Part shown: one piece after another, positions 40,301 to 55,300 of the stretch
Layout of the letters: each line of letters begins with the position of its first letter
Position numbering within the stretch: position 1 is the first letter of the stretch
From: Dendrophyllia cribrosa
Lineage: Eukaryota; Cnidaria; Anthozoa; Scleractinia; Dendrophylliidae
Direction of reading: 5' to 3'
Assembly (NCBI GenBank): GCA_024195265.1
Contig: JAJLRJ010000010.1
Location: 18,294,193 to 18,358,192 of the forward strand
DNA: 64,000 bases
Translations under genes and position numbers: made by a program
The notes under the pieces: generated by a model
The model's database searches: none
Told to the model about the DNA's origin: nothing
What the model saw: the letters and a program-made list of their open reading frames with translations, nothing else

Positions 40301-43300
40301 TGTTTTTTTAACAAATGACAAGAGTTTTAAACCTTTGTGAAATTTTTACCAGGAAATATGTTTAACATTCACATTCTATCCAGGAAGTGTTTTGACACTG
40401 CTTATTGATATGAACTTAATTTGCTGTGGATGAGATTGTACTACATGCAAGCTTTTTACAATGGAAATGTTTGTGTAAAATATTGTATGCCTTCTTGTTA
40501 TTTGGAAAGTTGCTGTCACTGTTTAGCTTTATATTCCACATGGCTTGGTTTCCTTTGTTCTCGTAGGGGATTATGTTAAGTAATCCCCCCTAATTATCAA
40601 CTGTCTGAAAAGCTGGTGGTGGCTTTTGATTGTTACAGTGGAGTGCGGGGCTGAAACAATAGCAACATATTCCCCTGACATATTCCCCTCTCAACACCCA
40701 AAGTTGCAAACAAAAATAACAGCAAAGCAAGAAAAATTGGTCACCAACTTTAAGGATTCTTACATTTGAACACAACCGAGTTATTCGTTAAATTGAACAC
40801 AAACGATGATCGTTCCGAAATACTGGATTCTAGTTACTGCTGCGATATCTTGACAGTGCTCAGCATCTTCTACCAACCCCTCAGTCACTTCTGCAACGCT
40901 AAACTGTGCGTTATCATAAGCACCTCGAGGCCCGGCCTCGAGGCTGTTCAGTCGCGAGCTCCTCGTCTAGCTTACTGCTTACATTTAACGAACACTGAAA
41001 CTGTTCTGAGTAAGAAACAAGTCGTCTGCTGAGTCACTCATGTCTTCTGATGTTGGAGTGAATAAAGCTCGGACACGAGGCAAAACATTTTCGTTCTATA
41101 CGAATTTACCACGTCGAAATCCCAGTGCGTACGTTCAGCATTTTTATTCTATTGTTCTCCACACATACAAAGGCATTCCGATATATGCATTGCACAAAAG
41201 CGTTTGTTTGTCATTGGGGAGTCAACCTCTCCCATGTGGATACATGATTTATTCACCGAGGGTGAAGCCCGAGGTGAATAAATCACATATCCCCTCGTTG
41301 CCTAAAAATAACCCTAACATATTTGTGAGAAATTAAGAATACAGATCAACAACCTATGTCGCCACATACGATGTGTAGCTGCTTTATTAATAAGTAAACT
41401 GTAAAGCTGTGCCAGACGAAACATGTCATTTCCAATGCTTGATGATGGCCAACAGTAATTTCATAGTTACAATTTATTTTGCACCTCCTTTTTAATTTGA
41501 GAGTTATGTGCTTTATTTCAGGACTTAGATCTGACTAAGAAAAAGTTGGTTTATGATGGTCCACTGACATGGAGAATAAGTAGAACAAAGTCTATTGGTA
41601 AGTGGCTTTGAATGTAATTTTAGCTATCTACACTGTATGCCCGATCTGTAGTGTAAAATTCAGTTCAGATTTTGTCTTTTTTCTCTGATTTCTGACAATG
41701 ATCACTTCCCAAGTTGTTGTTTTTTCTCAAGCATGAGTGTAGATTTAAATCCAAAATCTTATCAAGGCTGCATACTTTTTTTTCACTTAGTTGATTGCAA
41801 TGTAGTTAATAGGCCGGTTCACACTAGGGCCAAAGTGCACTTGAAGTGCACTTGATAATCAAGTAGACTTGAGGTCCACTTAGGAAAGATGAGACAATAG
41901 ATTTTCAGGCATGACTACGCACAGCGTGCGTATTTAGATGCAAATTACTTGCTATCGCAAGTTGGTATGCGGTTGATTAGCCGTGATAAACAAAGTTGAA
42001 GCACTAAAGTACGATATGCATAAAACGCTAAGTCGTTAGTAAAATATTTTTTCTTATCATGTCAAGTTTTATTTGAACTTAATTCAGCAAAACATCGTCT
42101 CAGAGCCTGGTGTAACACTATGCTCACTTCTTGTTATTTTTTTGAGAACTTTTTTGTGCTCGTCATAAAAACATGTTTTTGTATCTTATGAGTATTGAAT
42201 GCGTGCATGGCTGTAGTGTTTATGATTGGCTAAACCTGAGAATTAGACTACAACCTTTTTTTCTCAATGCAGAATTTTTTACCCTAAGTCGGCTTGAAAT
42301 ACGCCTTCCAATACAACAGCTAAAGTAAAACTTGAGAGTCTTTTAGAAGTCGCCCGTGACTGCGAATCGTAAACCAAAACGCAGAGAGCTCGTTCCCTGT
42401 GGAATTCAAAGTTGCACGCACACGTGCTTTTAGCTGCACGGCTTTACTGTCATTGGTCAAGTGCGCTCCCAAGTAAGGGGTAGACCTTACTTTGAAGTGC
42501 ACTTGGATTCTTTTGTTTTACGCATATCGCCAGGGCAACAAAGAATCCAATAAGTGCGGTCATTAAAACGTTCACACTCCAAGTACGCAAGCTACACTTG
42601 GGTGATTCCGCACAAACCAACAGCACGTGCCATTCAAAAAGACGTTTTTGATAAAAAAGAAAGGAAATATGGAGCTTTTCGAAAACGAACTACTAGAAAT
42701 TATTTAACTTTCTAATTACATTCAGCTAATATTAATTTTTACCTCTTTGATACATTTTACAATGACATTGAAACGTGTAAATAAATCAGATGACTGCTTC
42801 TATTGAAACGTAAGTCAGACTTAGAAAACGCTCTCAGAAAGGAGTTCACACTACAAGTACGTACCAAGTGCACTTCAAGTGTACTTAAGAGCTCTAGTGA
42901 GAACCGGCCTACTAACTCAACTTTGCTAGAATTCTGATTCTGACGTTCTCTTATGTAACACTTTACAACAACTGGCCTTAATCAGTAGAACCCCCTTAAG
43001 GTCGCGGGGGATACCTGGCCATGAATAAATTCATAAGGCAAAATTTTAGTAGTAGTGTCACTTTGAATAACGTTATATCGTGAACGTTTGAAAGCCGATT
43101 TCGCTAAAATTTAACAGAGATATTGAAGAATAATGGAAGTGTATAAGGATTGTTTTTTATTGAAGGGATCAAGCTTTGTGTCAATGCTGTAAGCCACTAA
43201 AGTTATATTTTATAAAAACGTGGTTTTGTGTCCAAGTTTGCGCCTCGAGAAGAAAACAAGGCAAGTTGATTGCACCACTCACTGATCCGTCAAAACGTCT

Positions 43301-46300
43301 ATTGTGTCATATCTGACTCCGATTTTTTTATTTCAAAGTTATTAGCTTTTAAAGGAGTAAAATTGTCCATGTTAGAATTTGAAGCCTCAAAAAAATTTTG
43401 AGTCAGATATGACAATCTACAATACACCTAGTTTACCTCCCTGCAGTGTCAACTCATAAAATTCTCTGTCCGCGCTGAATTCTTGGACACAAAATTGCTT
43501 GTTTTTTACGCTTCCGAAGGCTTCCCGAACAAACACGAATGCAAAAAATATATATTTATGGTAATTTTGCTAATCTTAATCCACACTTCATGCAGAAAGA
43601 ACAAAGCGTTGACACGCTTTGCACGTGCAATTATTGATGCAGAAACATTACAGAGCCTGTTCGTGAATATTTCGCGCATTTTCGGTATCAGCCGTCGCAC
43701 TTCGTGCATACTCTTTTCATAAATGCATACTGATGAGCGGAACCTGTCCCCCCGCGACCTTAAGGTTACAGTGTACCTTCGGGGGTGTCTCCAGTATAAC
43801 AGCTCTAGCGTCTTAAGATTACACCTAATATACCTAAACCCAGATATCAAATTAAAGCTTATAGAGCTGGCTATCTAAATATGGAAACCATTTGGTAATA
43901 AAATGAATTGTCGAATTTTTAGGACGTCTAAATTCGAACGTCCCAATCAGCTTTAAAACGCTATAACTCAAAGCGATTATTGTATTTTGCTAATTTGATT
44001 TGTTCTCGGGATTCCGGACACGAAGCGCTAAAAGAACGTGTCGGCGATTTCCCATATTCAATTGCAGTGAAAAGTTACAGAATATTTTCGAAAAAGGGAG
44101 AAAACAAATTGAAGTGGTCGCACGGAAATGTCTCTTGACGAAAAAGTTTTCGGAAATAAGAAATTCGCCGACACGTTTTTGTTGATTATATGTTAGCCTA
44201 GCTTGTGTCCAAATTTGAGGGAAATCGAACAAATTCCCTTTGAGTTGTAGCTCTTTTAAGTGTCCCCTACAAGCGAAAAATTAACTTTGAGAAAACAGCG
44301 CTTAGAAAAACATATCGCTTCATAAACAAACTCCGCCCACAAAAGTTATACCGTCATTTCTCCGTCAGTTTTCAATATTTTTCGATAATTTTTTTTGGAT
44401 GAAAGTTCATTCTGTAAACTTTATTTTGACGCCAAAAAAAAAAATTTCAATAAATTTTCGATCTGAAGGTACACTGTAACCTTAATTTGACCACCAATGG
44501 GCCATAAAAATATGCTCGGATTAATAATGGGGTGGTCGGATTAACGAGGTTGAGGCCCAGTTCAAACGTCGAACTTTTCATGTGCCGAACCTAATACCTA
44601 TTTAGGTCGACCCAAACTATTAAGTTCGACTGTTGATTCATACGGTCGAACTTTACATGTGCCGAACCTAATTCGTGGCGAAAAGAAATATCATCCTTAC
44701 TGCTTAAAATAGGGAAATAAACCGAAAAAAAGTAAAATTCACCAAGCCTGGAAATTCTTGTTTTGACTTTAGTGTGCTTTGTGTTCTGTGATGGCAAGGA
44801 GACAGCTGAGGAGATCGTGATCGTGATATTTGGACAAAATAAAGTAACACCATAAATTTTAAAATACATTGCGTTTTCTTTATGGATATAAAGAAAAGCA
44901 ACTTTTTAGTAGACCGATTTAAGCTGAGTCTAATAATCTACAACGTGAATGCTGGTAACCGTCGTTACGCTTCTGTGAGTTCTGTCTGCAAAGGTGCGAA
45001 AACCCACTAAATAGCCAATCAGAAGTGTGGTTATATTGAAAAATACGTTAACATAATTTATGCATTAGGTTCGGCACATGAAAAGTTCGACGTTTGAATC
45101 GAAGTCGCTCCATAGTCGAACTTCCCATGTAGCCCACTCGAACTTAATTCTTGGGTCGACCCAAATAACATATGTCGAACTTAATTGATTCAAACGTCGA
45201 TCTTTTCATGTACTTAATTGAAGGAATTAGGTTCGGCACATGAAAAGTTCGACGTTTGAACTGGGCCTGAGTCAAATTAACGTGATACCAGCTCCTTTTT
45301 TGGGTCATTCCACAGTATTATGATACCTGGATATCAGTTTTTTAAATGTGGCTAAATGAGTGTCAGTTACCCTACAAAATGTAGTAGAGAGTTTGAGGTT
45401 TTTTATGCATATGATGTTTTCCATTGACATGTCGGCATAGCTGCATAAATTATAATTTATTATAACATTTCATGAAATGGCCGTTGCGGAGACTACAAAT
45501 GTATTGCTTGTTTAAAAAAGAACGAAAAGCTGAAACTCATTGTAAGTCAAATTGACATAAACTAATGCTGGCCCTTTTTTTAAAACATTAGATTCAAATC
45601 TGTTTTCTCCTTAGAACTACTCAGTACTTGCCTTCCATCAGCAAAATGTAGTCTCCGCAACAATTTTACACCTTGAAGTTTAGTTTGCGAGTGACAAAAT
45701 TAAGATACTGACACAAGTTTGATAAGTTCTAATTTACACTTAGAGGTAAGTTGTACTCCTAAATTTTTCCTTATCAGGGCAAAAAGTAAGAAAGTTTTTC
45801 TGTTGCGGAGTCTACAATTCTGTTGCAGAGACTACAACTGCTGAGAGATAAAACTAAAAATATTCTATAATTTGAGGCAAAATGGTAAAATGTCATTTTT
45901 TGGAATCTTGTCTTTTCTATGTATGAACAAGATCAACAGCAGAATCCACCATTTTTGTGGCTTTATTTAACCTCTTTGCATTCTCTTCCACTCTCTACTC
46001 GGCCAATATTAAGGGAACTGGCACTAGTAAACTTTTTAGCATAATTATTATACGCTTAATCATATTTCAAGCAATTTCATTTCGCATGTGAAGTCATTAA
46101 GGTATGAGGCTTTGCTTACTAAAGAGAACTATATCTAGCAGTACAAAAGAAGCAGAAAGTTCAGAGAAAGTTATAAATAGGTACACAATGGGTACATGTG
46201 TGTGTTACTTGAAACGGGGGAAATTGGTTAAATGGGAGTTGTGTTGATGTAATGCAGCTGGATTTTTCATTAAAAGCCTAACAAAAAGACAAGCTGGTTT

Positions 46301-49300
46301 GAAAGAAAGAAAATTTTGTTCATAGAAAGTAGAAGTTGTGCATACCAGAGGAAAGTGTAGGTTTTTATTTGAACAAAGTAAAACTTTGCTTGAACCAGAT
46401 TTTCATGTAAACCCTATAAGCCCCAATAAGCCCCCAGAATCCCATTTCTCCTTGTAGTGTAATATCAGTGTTGCTCCACTTCAATATCTGCCCATTTTTT
46501 CTTTGCTGCTGCTGTTGTTGTTGCATTTTTAGTCAAAGTACTTGATGTAGTCTCCGCAACGTAGTCTCCGCAACAGTACCATCACTTATTAATTTATTAT
46601 TTGTGATGTGAATATAAACAAAATAAATTAATGCTTTGGCATTTGTATAAACTAGATAAAATGCCCTTATGGTTACAGCGGACAAACATTTTATATTTAT
46701 CCCAGATTCAGAGAACATTTCACTTCAGTGTGGGGGTTCAAAAATACAGAATTTTCTGTGTAGTCTCCGCAACAGCCATACAAGTTAATGTGGTGTCCCA
46801 CTCATCTGATTCAGGGTGAAATACACTGCTATAGTACAAAGTTTAAATGGACATCTATCATACAAAAGTAGTATGGATTTGCTTTATAGTAAACATTGCT
46901 AGATATTTAAAAACAAAAGTTTCTGAATGTAGTTTCCGCAACAGACGGAATACTGTGGAATGACCCTTTTATCAACTTGTGACATAAGACTGTAAATTGA
47001 AAAATGCAAATCGGAATGGAAGATAATAATCATTCAAAAATATGAACAAGAACTCTACAAGTAGTGAAATCGGGCTTTAAACGTACATCAGAAATTAAGA
47101 ATTTGAAGTATAGCTAGTGTAACTACAGCTGTATTTCCACAATCGAAGATTCACATTGTAGAGTCCACTGTTTTTTTTTTGTTTTTTTTTTTTAAATAAA
47201 CTTTTGTCTAGCATTGAGTAGAAAGACAACTGTAGGAAACAAGAAAAATAACATTAATCTGAATTATTAGGATTATTACTATTACAGTATGTCAACTCTC
47301 TATGGCATGTTACGTATGCCAGCTTTATTAGAGCGAAAAGTCTCTCTGCCGAGCTGCGATTCACTTATTGTCAAATGGTTCTTTCCATATTTCACCCTTG
47401 CACAGCTCGGCTCAGGTGTTTACTCTTGCAAAAACTAAACAAAAAATAACTCGTAATTCTAAGCACTCTCAACCAATTCAGTCTCAAGTTTGAAATTATG
47501 AATGCAAAAACATACGGCAGGCATACAAACACAATCATATCACTCTTTTCTTGCCAAATGCTATTTACAACAACTCATCAGAAACACACAACACGCAACT
47601 CTATCCACCCCCTTTGTTAATACACTAATCAAACCTCTTTTTTATAATCGTATCTCCTGAAACCAAACACTTCAAAACACTTAAAATCACAACTTTCTAG
47701 AAATGTCAAACACATCTCGCATTCCCTTACAAATCCCGACGTACCCAAACTTACACAATGGCCCATTTCGGAGTTGCTCTTTGCCTCCTTTTCAAACCGA
47801 GGCCAACTGCAAAACCATTTATATGAAAACGAGTTTTCTTTCGCATGCAAATAAAACTTATATCCATATGTCTGAATGGTTTTGCACTTGGCCTCAGTTT
47901 AAAAAAGAAGGCAAAGAGCAACTCGAAAATGGGCTGTCTTTCAACCAATTTTTTTCGACAAAAAAATTATGCTACTGCTAACAGCAATTTTCTTTTACTA
48001 CTTTACATAGTTTTTATTCCCATCAACCATTACGTACAATAATGTAATGTAACGTTTATTCCCAATGATTCTATAAACTCGCGTTTATTTCACCCATGCC
48101 CCTACGATACATTATGTAACGGACAATAATTATAGCGGAGCTCTCGCTCGCGGAGCCTCATACTCATAGAACCTATGCCCATCATTTTTCATGGTCATGG
48201 CTAGCGGAATGTTTCGCGGGTGCGTCCGTGCATGTGTCCATCTGTCTGTCCATTGCACAGGGCTAGCTTGTGGGCGATTATTGCGTCACGCAACGTCCGG
48301 GATCTTAGCAATTTTGAAACCAAAGCAAGGCTTTATTTTTCGCGTGGCTACCATCAGATGTCGCGTTAGCTGCAGCAAACACTTTTGTTGAAATTAGCGG
48401 AGAAAACGGTTTGAAAGTTGTTTTTCCCTGCAGTTTTTTCGCGGTTTGTTACTTAAGACAGGTTTCACATTTCTTAAACAGTGGTCAAGACCGCTTTTAA
48501 GACTGCGTAACTCTGCATTTAAGCGTTTTTGGAGGAATGTGGAGCTAAGTGCTTATTTTTAAACCTGATTTCGTCTTAGGACAATTGAAGTTAGTAGACT
48601 GTTGGTTAAGGTGAAGGTCAGGCCGAGCTGATTGTCTTTGATGAAAGAAACCATGAAACAACTGAATTTAAGCATGTTTTATATAACCTAATTATTCAAA
48701 ATTGAAACCTTTTTAAATGCAAGCCAAAATTGCACAATATAGAACAGTAAAGTAATGATATTAAACCTAACTAAGGTGAAAAGGTCGGAAGCACAAGAAT
48801 TAAACTCATAAGAGTTTAGCTGTAAACAAATGCTTTGACAATCTACTAGCTTTAATTTAAGACGAAATTAGGTTTAAAAATAAGCACTTAGCTCTATATT
48901 CCTCCAAAATCGCTTGACTTGCAGAGTTACGCAGTCTCAAATGCGGTCTTGACCACTGTTTGAGAAATGTGAAACCTGTCTTGAATAGCAAACCGGGGAT
49001 AAATGCCGGGAAAAACAACTTTGCAAATGGTTTTCTCCGCTAAACTCAACGGTTAACCACTGACTCAACAAGAGTGTTGAGCGTACAGCTGACGTGACAT
49101 TCGGCTGTGTAGCCGCGCGAAAAACGTTCATTTGGACACACAGACATGACAGACGCTGCCCGCGAAACATTCCGCTGGCCATGACTATGAAAAATGACGG
49201 GCATGGGTTCTATGAGTATGGGGCTCCGCGCGGGCCTTCGACCCGCAGAGCTCCGCTAAAAAAGCCATTTAATTTTTTTTCCTGCATTTTCAACCAGATC

Positions 49301-52300
49301 TTCTAATAATTTTTTTTTATTGCTCATACTATGAGTTTATTGATACACTCACTATCATGCATGAGTCAATAAGAGACCAAAGTTACGCGAAATAAGAGCA
49401 TAGAAGAGGTGTCCATTTGTGACCATGAATCACTACTCATTTTTAACCCGTGAATATGCACATGCGTAATGAACGGGTTATCGGTAACGGAGACAGATAT
49501 GCAAATAAGCACTCACTCGCTCCTTCCATCAGCTGTAAACTTAGTGACGTAATGCTTTGTTACGAATGCATTTCATAACAAGAACAGCGTGAATCCAGCG
49601 ATAACAATAATTAATTTGTTGTAAACGAATATAATCAATAATAAACTTAAAGATGTTTCGCATTTGGAGTCTTTAATGCAACATTAAAATCGATCTAAAA
49701 GGATTTTTCAACCGAGACACGCGTTTTTGATGCTTATCTACCTTGAAGTAATTAAATTTATCCTGTTCAAAGTCGGTGATCATGATGGCCGAGTGGATTA
49801 CCGCGCGGAATGACAGCCGGAAGGCCCAATTTGAACTCTCGCTCGGGACCTCTTTTTTTTTTTCTTTCTTTCTTCTTCGGACTGAACATTATGAAAGTGA
49901 TGTACTGTATTTTTCTTTTTGCGTTTGTCAAAAATGCTTAATACGTTTAATTTTAAAAAATATTAAACCGTGTCTGTGAAAACATAAGCTTACCGCAATA
50001 TTGCGTTACACGTTAGCATTTCTTATTCAAGGGTTGGCTCTTAGGAGCCTTTGATAATACTGGTTGGCATTGCCACGAGTAACAAGGTGGTCATATTAAC
50101 AAAGTGGTCAAATTAACAAGGTGGTCATATTTAAGAGATGGGTGCATGGAGAGGTTCAACTGTACAAATATTTAAAAAGCAGAGTTTTTGCCATCCAAGA
50201 GCGTTTACTTGATTTTTTTGTTTCCAGATCTCCATGTGCTGTTGTTAGAAGACTTACTAATTCTACTTCAAAAGCAGGATGATAAGCTTGTTCTTAAGTG
50301 TCTTAGTACAACTATCTTGGCAGGATACCAAGATGTAAAGGTAATAACCTTAAACAATTCAGCAAACTTAGTTTAGCAACCCACTTTCAATTGCTGTCTT
50401 TGTGTTAGTGAAGACAGTACAGCTATTCCTGCAAGAATGCTGATTTTCTTTTTGGTTAGATTAGAAGATTCCACATGCAGCCAGTGCAATCAATTCAGCC
50501 AGTTATATTATTTTATATTCATTGTTATTAGTGCTCTAAAAAACCTCAGTGGTAAAAGAAAGGTTAAAGTGGTACTACGACGAAAATTTTTGTTTTTCTT
50601 TTCGACTTTTTTTAATTTCAGTTTATCCAATGAGTTCATACACTGTAATTACATAAATCGCTATAATTTAGAACGATATTAGCTTACTGAATCTAGATAT
50701 TGCTGGCCGAAAACCGCCGAAAACCGCCGAAAAATCCGGCCGCCATTACTCAGTTTAAAAAGTCAAGCCCGTGATTATTCTAGAAAGCGGTCTCACGTGT
50801 GAGTTGTCTCGTGACGTCATATTCGCAGCGAAGATCGTGGTCATTCCTTGGACAACAGCGAAAGTATCACTAAATGAAAAGGATTTGGAGACGTCTTCGC
50901 TGTAAAATTTACTTTCCAGTTCGTCGGAAAGCTTTGCGAAGGACAATTTTGGCGAAGAACTCGATGAATTTTCAGGAGCTATTTCGTTTCATGAGGATTT
51001 GGCGATGTATGGCTTCAGAGAGTAAGCCATTCACCGAATTGGAAGGCAAGAATGGCTCAAGAAGCCAAAGAAGACCGTCAATTTCAAGGAACGTTCACTC
51101 AGGAAGTGGACGTTTATACATGGTACGATAAGGAATTTTTTTTTAAATATTTATGGTAAACTTTTCCCCGTTTGAGTTTGGTAAGCGGATTATAATGGCA
51201 GAAGCATCGAATCTTGACTTTTGTTTACAATACGTGTATTAGCATTCCACAATGAAGTTTAGCCATAAAGAACAAATAAAGTCAACTGCTCGATTACTAT
51301 TTCTCACTGGATTCAGTTCCTTGAGTTTCTACAGTGCAAAACTAAAAGAATAAATTGCTGTTGTAGAAAAGTAAACGATGTTGTTCTTACTGTTGTTGAT
51401 AACACTGCAGACATCAAGTGTACAGCTCAGGTTGCTGACATCTTGAATTATTGTAAACCCCATCAATAGTCCCAGTAGCAGATAGTTGGGGCAGAAGGAA
51501 AATTTTGTCTGCATCGATTTTATCCATTTAAATTTACTTATCGGTCTCCAAGGATGCATAAATCCGAGTAAATCAAGCAAATCAGTTACTCAGCCTCGTG
51601 CGAAGTCAACACAATAATAAGCACTGTGTTCTTAAGTCTGGAAGAGCTAGCATCTGTCAGTGTGTATTTTTTAATTCTCCCAAAATCACACAAGGTTAGG
51701 CATATGAAAGTTTAATGTGCAAGTTTTGAAAGAATGAACATATTGATATATAAGGAAAGGAATTTGCAGAAGGAAATTTATGAATACTTTGTTACATGTT
51801 ACTATCATCTTGTTGCCTTAAAACTTACTGCTGTTTCAACAGTGTGTGGGTGAAAGGAATACATTGTAGTTTAGCACGAGATATCACAAGGCAATACACG
51901 TACTGCGGTTTCTTATTTTGCTCTTATTACTTGGGCGTAGCGACCAAGTATTAAAATGCAGTTTGGTTGTCCACAAATGTGCAGTATTGTGCAACTCTGG
52001 GGACGGCGGGATTATTCAAACCTTCACCGCGGTCACACGTCCGAGGCGTTTTTCGTTTTATTTGGTGGGCTTCATTTAGAATTAAGTGGAAACGTGGGCA
52101 AGGATGTATAAAATAATTAGTTTATGTAACTATCTTTTCATCTCTCCGGCTCAAAATAACGAGCTTCTTTTCGATCGCGAAAACTGATCAAAACGCTTCG
52201 TGCCTGAGCAAAATTGTGTTGGCAAATGGCGCCGACAGTTCTGCGGTTCGTAGTTTTCAAACGCTTAGAACTTTTTTTAGTAAACTTTCAAAACGTTTAA

Positions 52301-55300
52301 TGAGTTGACAGTGTATTGTCAATATATGAAACTTTTAATAAACAGTGAAAATGACAACCTTAACTTTGAAGTACTTTGGTTAACTTTTGCAAATTTCTCT
52401 CGTTTGACCGCGGTGGAGTACACCTGTTGTTTGTTGATGCGAGGCGAACGTCACAAAGTGCGAGTTGAGTTTTCTCTGTTGCATATAACAGTTTCATATT
52501 CAATATGCGTACTAAGGAAATTACTCAAGAAGACACTGCGAAAGTATTTGACACTCGCGATTAATTCTACGATACATGTACCTTCATGACGGAAACCCGC
52601 TAAAACATGTTAAAACGAACATGAAGAAGATAATTTAGACGAATACATACATAGCGCCTATTTAATAAGAAGTGAACAGTGGAAAGCAAAGGAAAAAATA
52701 TAAGCGTGGTAGGAATCCCAATTAATTTCACTTCTTTCAGTTGTTTGCCTTTCATTAATTTTTATTTCGTGAAGTTGAAAGAACAGAACAGACAACTGAA
52801 ACTTTGGGTGCAAAAATTCACCGCCGATAGAAGATGTAAACAATGCACGCGGTGTCTTGCGAGACGTTTCTTGCGAGTTTTGCTTCCGCTAGTGAATGTT
52901 TCTCGGGCGAAAATAACCTTAAAGCGATCACTTTTTCATTTAATTTTCTTTTCTGTGTTTCGGATACAGAGGAATAAAAACTGGATATATTTTCGTGTGT
53001 CTGATTGCGAGATGTTTTACGAAACAGCTGCGTTATGCGTTACTGGAAAGGTTTCAAATTACTTTCACATTATGCAAATTGCAACATTTTTACCTCAACT
53101 GAAAAAATATATTTCAAAGGGCTAAATTTGTTTCTCTGCTCCTAAATTATCACTTCTGTCGTTAACTTTGATTAAATTTATAAATTTCATTCAAACTTTA
53201 TTATAATAACGGCGGGAATACTTCCAGCAAAACATTCAATTGGAAAAGTTGTTTTGACCTCGGGTCCGGACCAGGCAATTGCATTCACTTCAAAAGTGTC
53301 GGAAACACAGACCAGCTAGTTACAAGATTTAGCTAAAACCAATAAGAACCATCGGGAAACTCTGACATACGGCCTTTTTTTCAACGGTAAGTACAAAGTA
53401 GGCATCGATTTGTATTTTTCAGTATGTACTCGTCTTTTGACAGTGGACACGCTACTTTAATAATTTGCGTGTGATCTCACACGCTAAGGAACGGACCATT
53501 AGATTTTTGAGGGGGGTGGGGAGCAAATACCAAAAAAAAATTCGAGCACGGCCTTGAACTGCAAAAAAAATATCGTGCAAAACGAAAACCCCAGAAAAAA
53601 AAATTCCTGCAAAGCTTTATATTTTTAGAACAATATTTTATATCCAGGAGCAGATGGTCAGAACACAAATAAATCACACTGACGTTGTAGAATGTTGTGT
53701 TTCTTTGTAGGCTTTTTAGCTGATTTCATAAGCATGTAAGATATTTTCTGACACAAGGAATGGCTCTTTTATAGTTGTACAGTGGCATTGTAGGTACATG
53801 TATATCTCAATGGATGAGAAATACTTTGTTTATGTGTTGTACAACAAGCTTGTAATTGCAGGGCGGCGCTACCGGTGGGGCAGGTGGGGCAAATGCCCCA
53901 CCTGCCCCACCCCACCCCAACTTTCGACAGCTCAAAAAGGCAGTGGGCGGAGATGAATAGTGTAGCAACATCCTTTGACCAGATCTGATGGCGGGGCACT
54001 TTAATGCATTAGAGTTTGCAAAATAAATATTCCGTTAATTAATCAAAAGCCTACAATTTTAGCATCGGAGATATTGTGACTGACTTTAGACTGGAGATTG
54101 GATATTGTGAACCAAGCATTTCAATACCCCTTGAGTTACTCGGACGTCAGCTATCGGACTCCAGCTACCGACAAATCCATCAAACAAATCCATCAATGCT
54201 GTGAGTTAGCACTCGGCCTCTGCCCTAAGAAGGTTCAAGACATATCTACGAACAAACTATGTCACAAGAAAGATTACTAATATAATAAAATCTTTGCATT
54301 AACTGACAAATTGAACATGGCTGATATTGGAAATCAGTTTCTTTCTGCCTCTAATGACAGAGAAAATCGCTTTGGAAAATTCGTTTCCAAAGCCTTCCCA
54401 TACTGAAAAGAATTGACAGAGAATATTCGAGTGACAGTCAAATTTACTTTGAACGAACAAACAAAATGGAGTTACACCCACGTTTCAGAAAGTGTTTCGT
54501 GTACATGTACTTTTCATGAGAATTAAATTGAACTCAAAGCTGGCCTTGGAAACTGTTTCTCCGGTCTCAGGAACGCTGGAAATAGCATTTCAAAGAGTTT
54601 CATTTCAAAAATTTCCCGGGGGAGCATGCCCCCGACCCCCCCAGAAGCTCGCGCCTTCAGCGCTCGCCACAGGAGATTCGCCCCACCAACATTATATTTC
54701 CGGCGCCGCCCCTGTAATTGTAAGATGGTTGGGTGTACTACGATGAGCTGAGGAAGCGACATCAACTGGGGGCAGGTGTAAAGAAAATTGTAGGGGCAGT
54801 TACAACACCGCGGCCAGACTTCATGCTATCAGGCTGCTGTTACATCAGATCTGACTTGCTATAGTATTCCTGTCTCTAGTATGGCCTTTCTAGTACATAC
54901 ATACATACATACATACATATAACTTTATTTAAACTCGGTAAAATCTTTCAGTATATAAAAAGTGACAATTATATCATTAAAAATATATATACACTTAGTA
55001 TTCCTAACACGTATATGTGTCAGGCATTAAAACATATAGACTCGCAAAAAAATATCATGTAAGCAAATATTGGCAAAAAGAAAAATCCTGCACAGTCTCG
55101 AGCGTAGAAAAAAAATATCCTGCACCAAAAAATTGCCCAACCCCCCCCCCCCCCCCTCAAAAATCTAATGGTCCGTCCCTAAGTGTACTGTGTCTTCTTG
55201 TTTTAGACGGTTAACGCGCTTCTTTGTTAATAGACTACTCACACTATCCGAATACTCCCAATCATCAAACCGTGAAATAACGTGCATGCAGATTCCCAAG

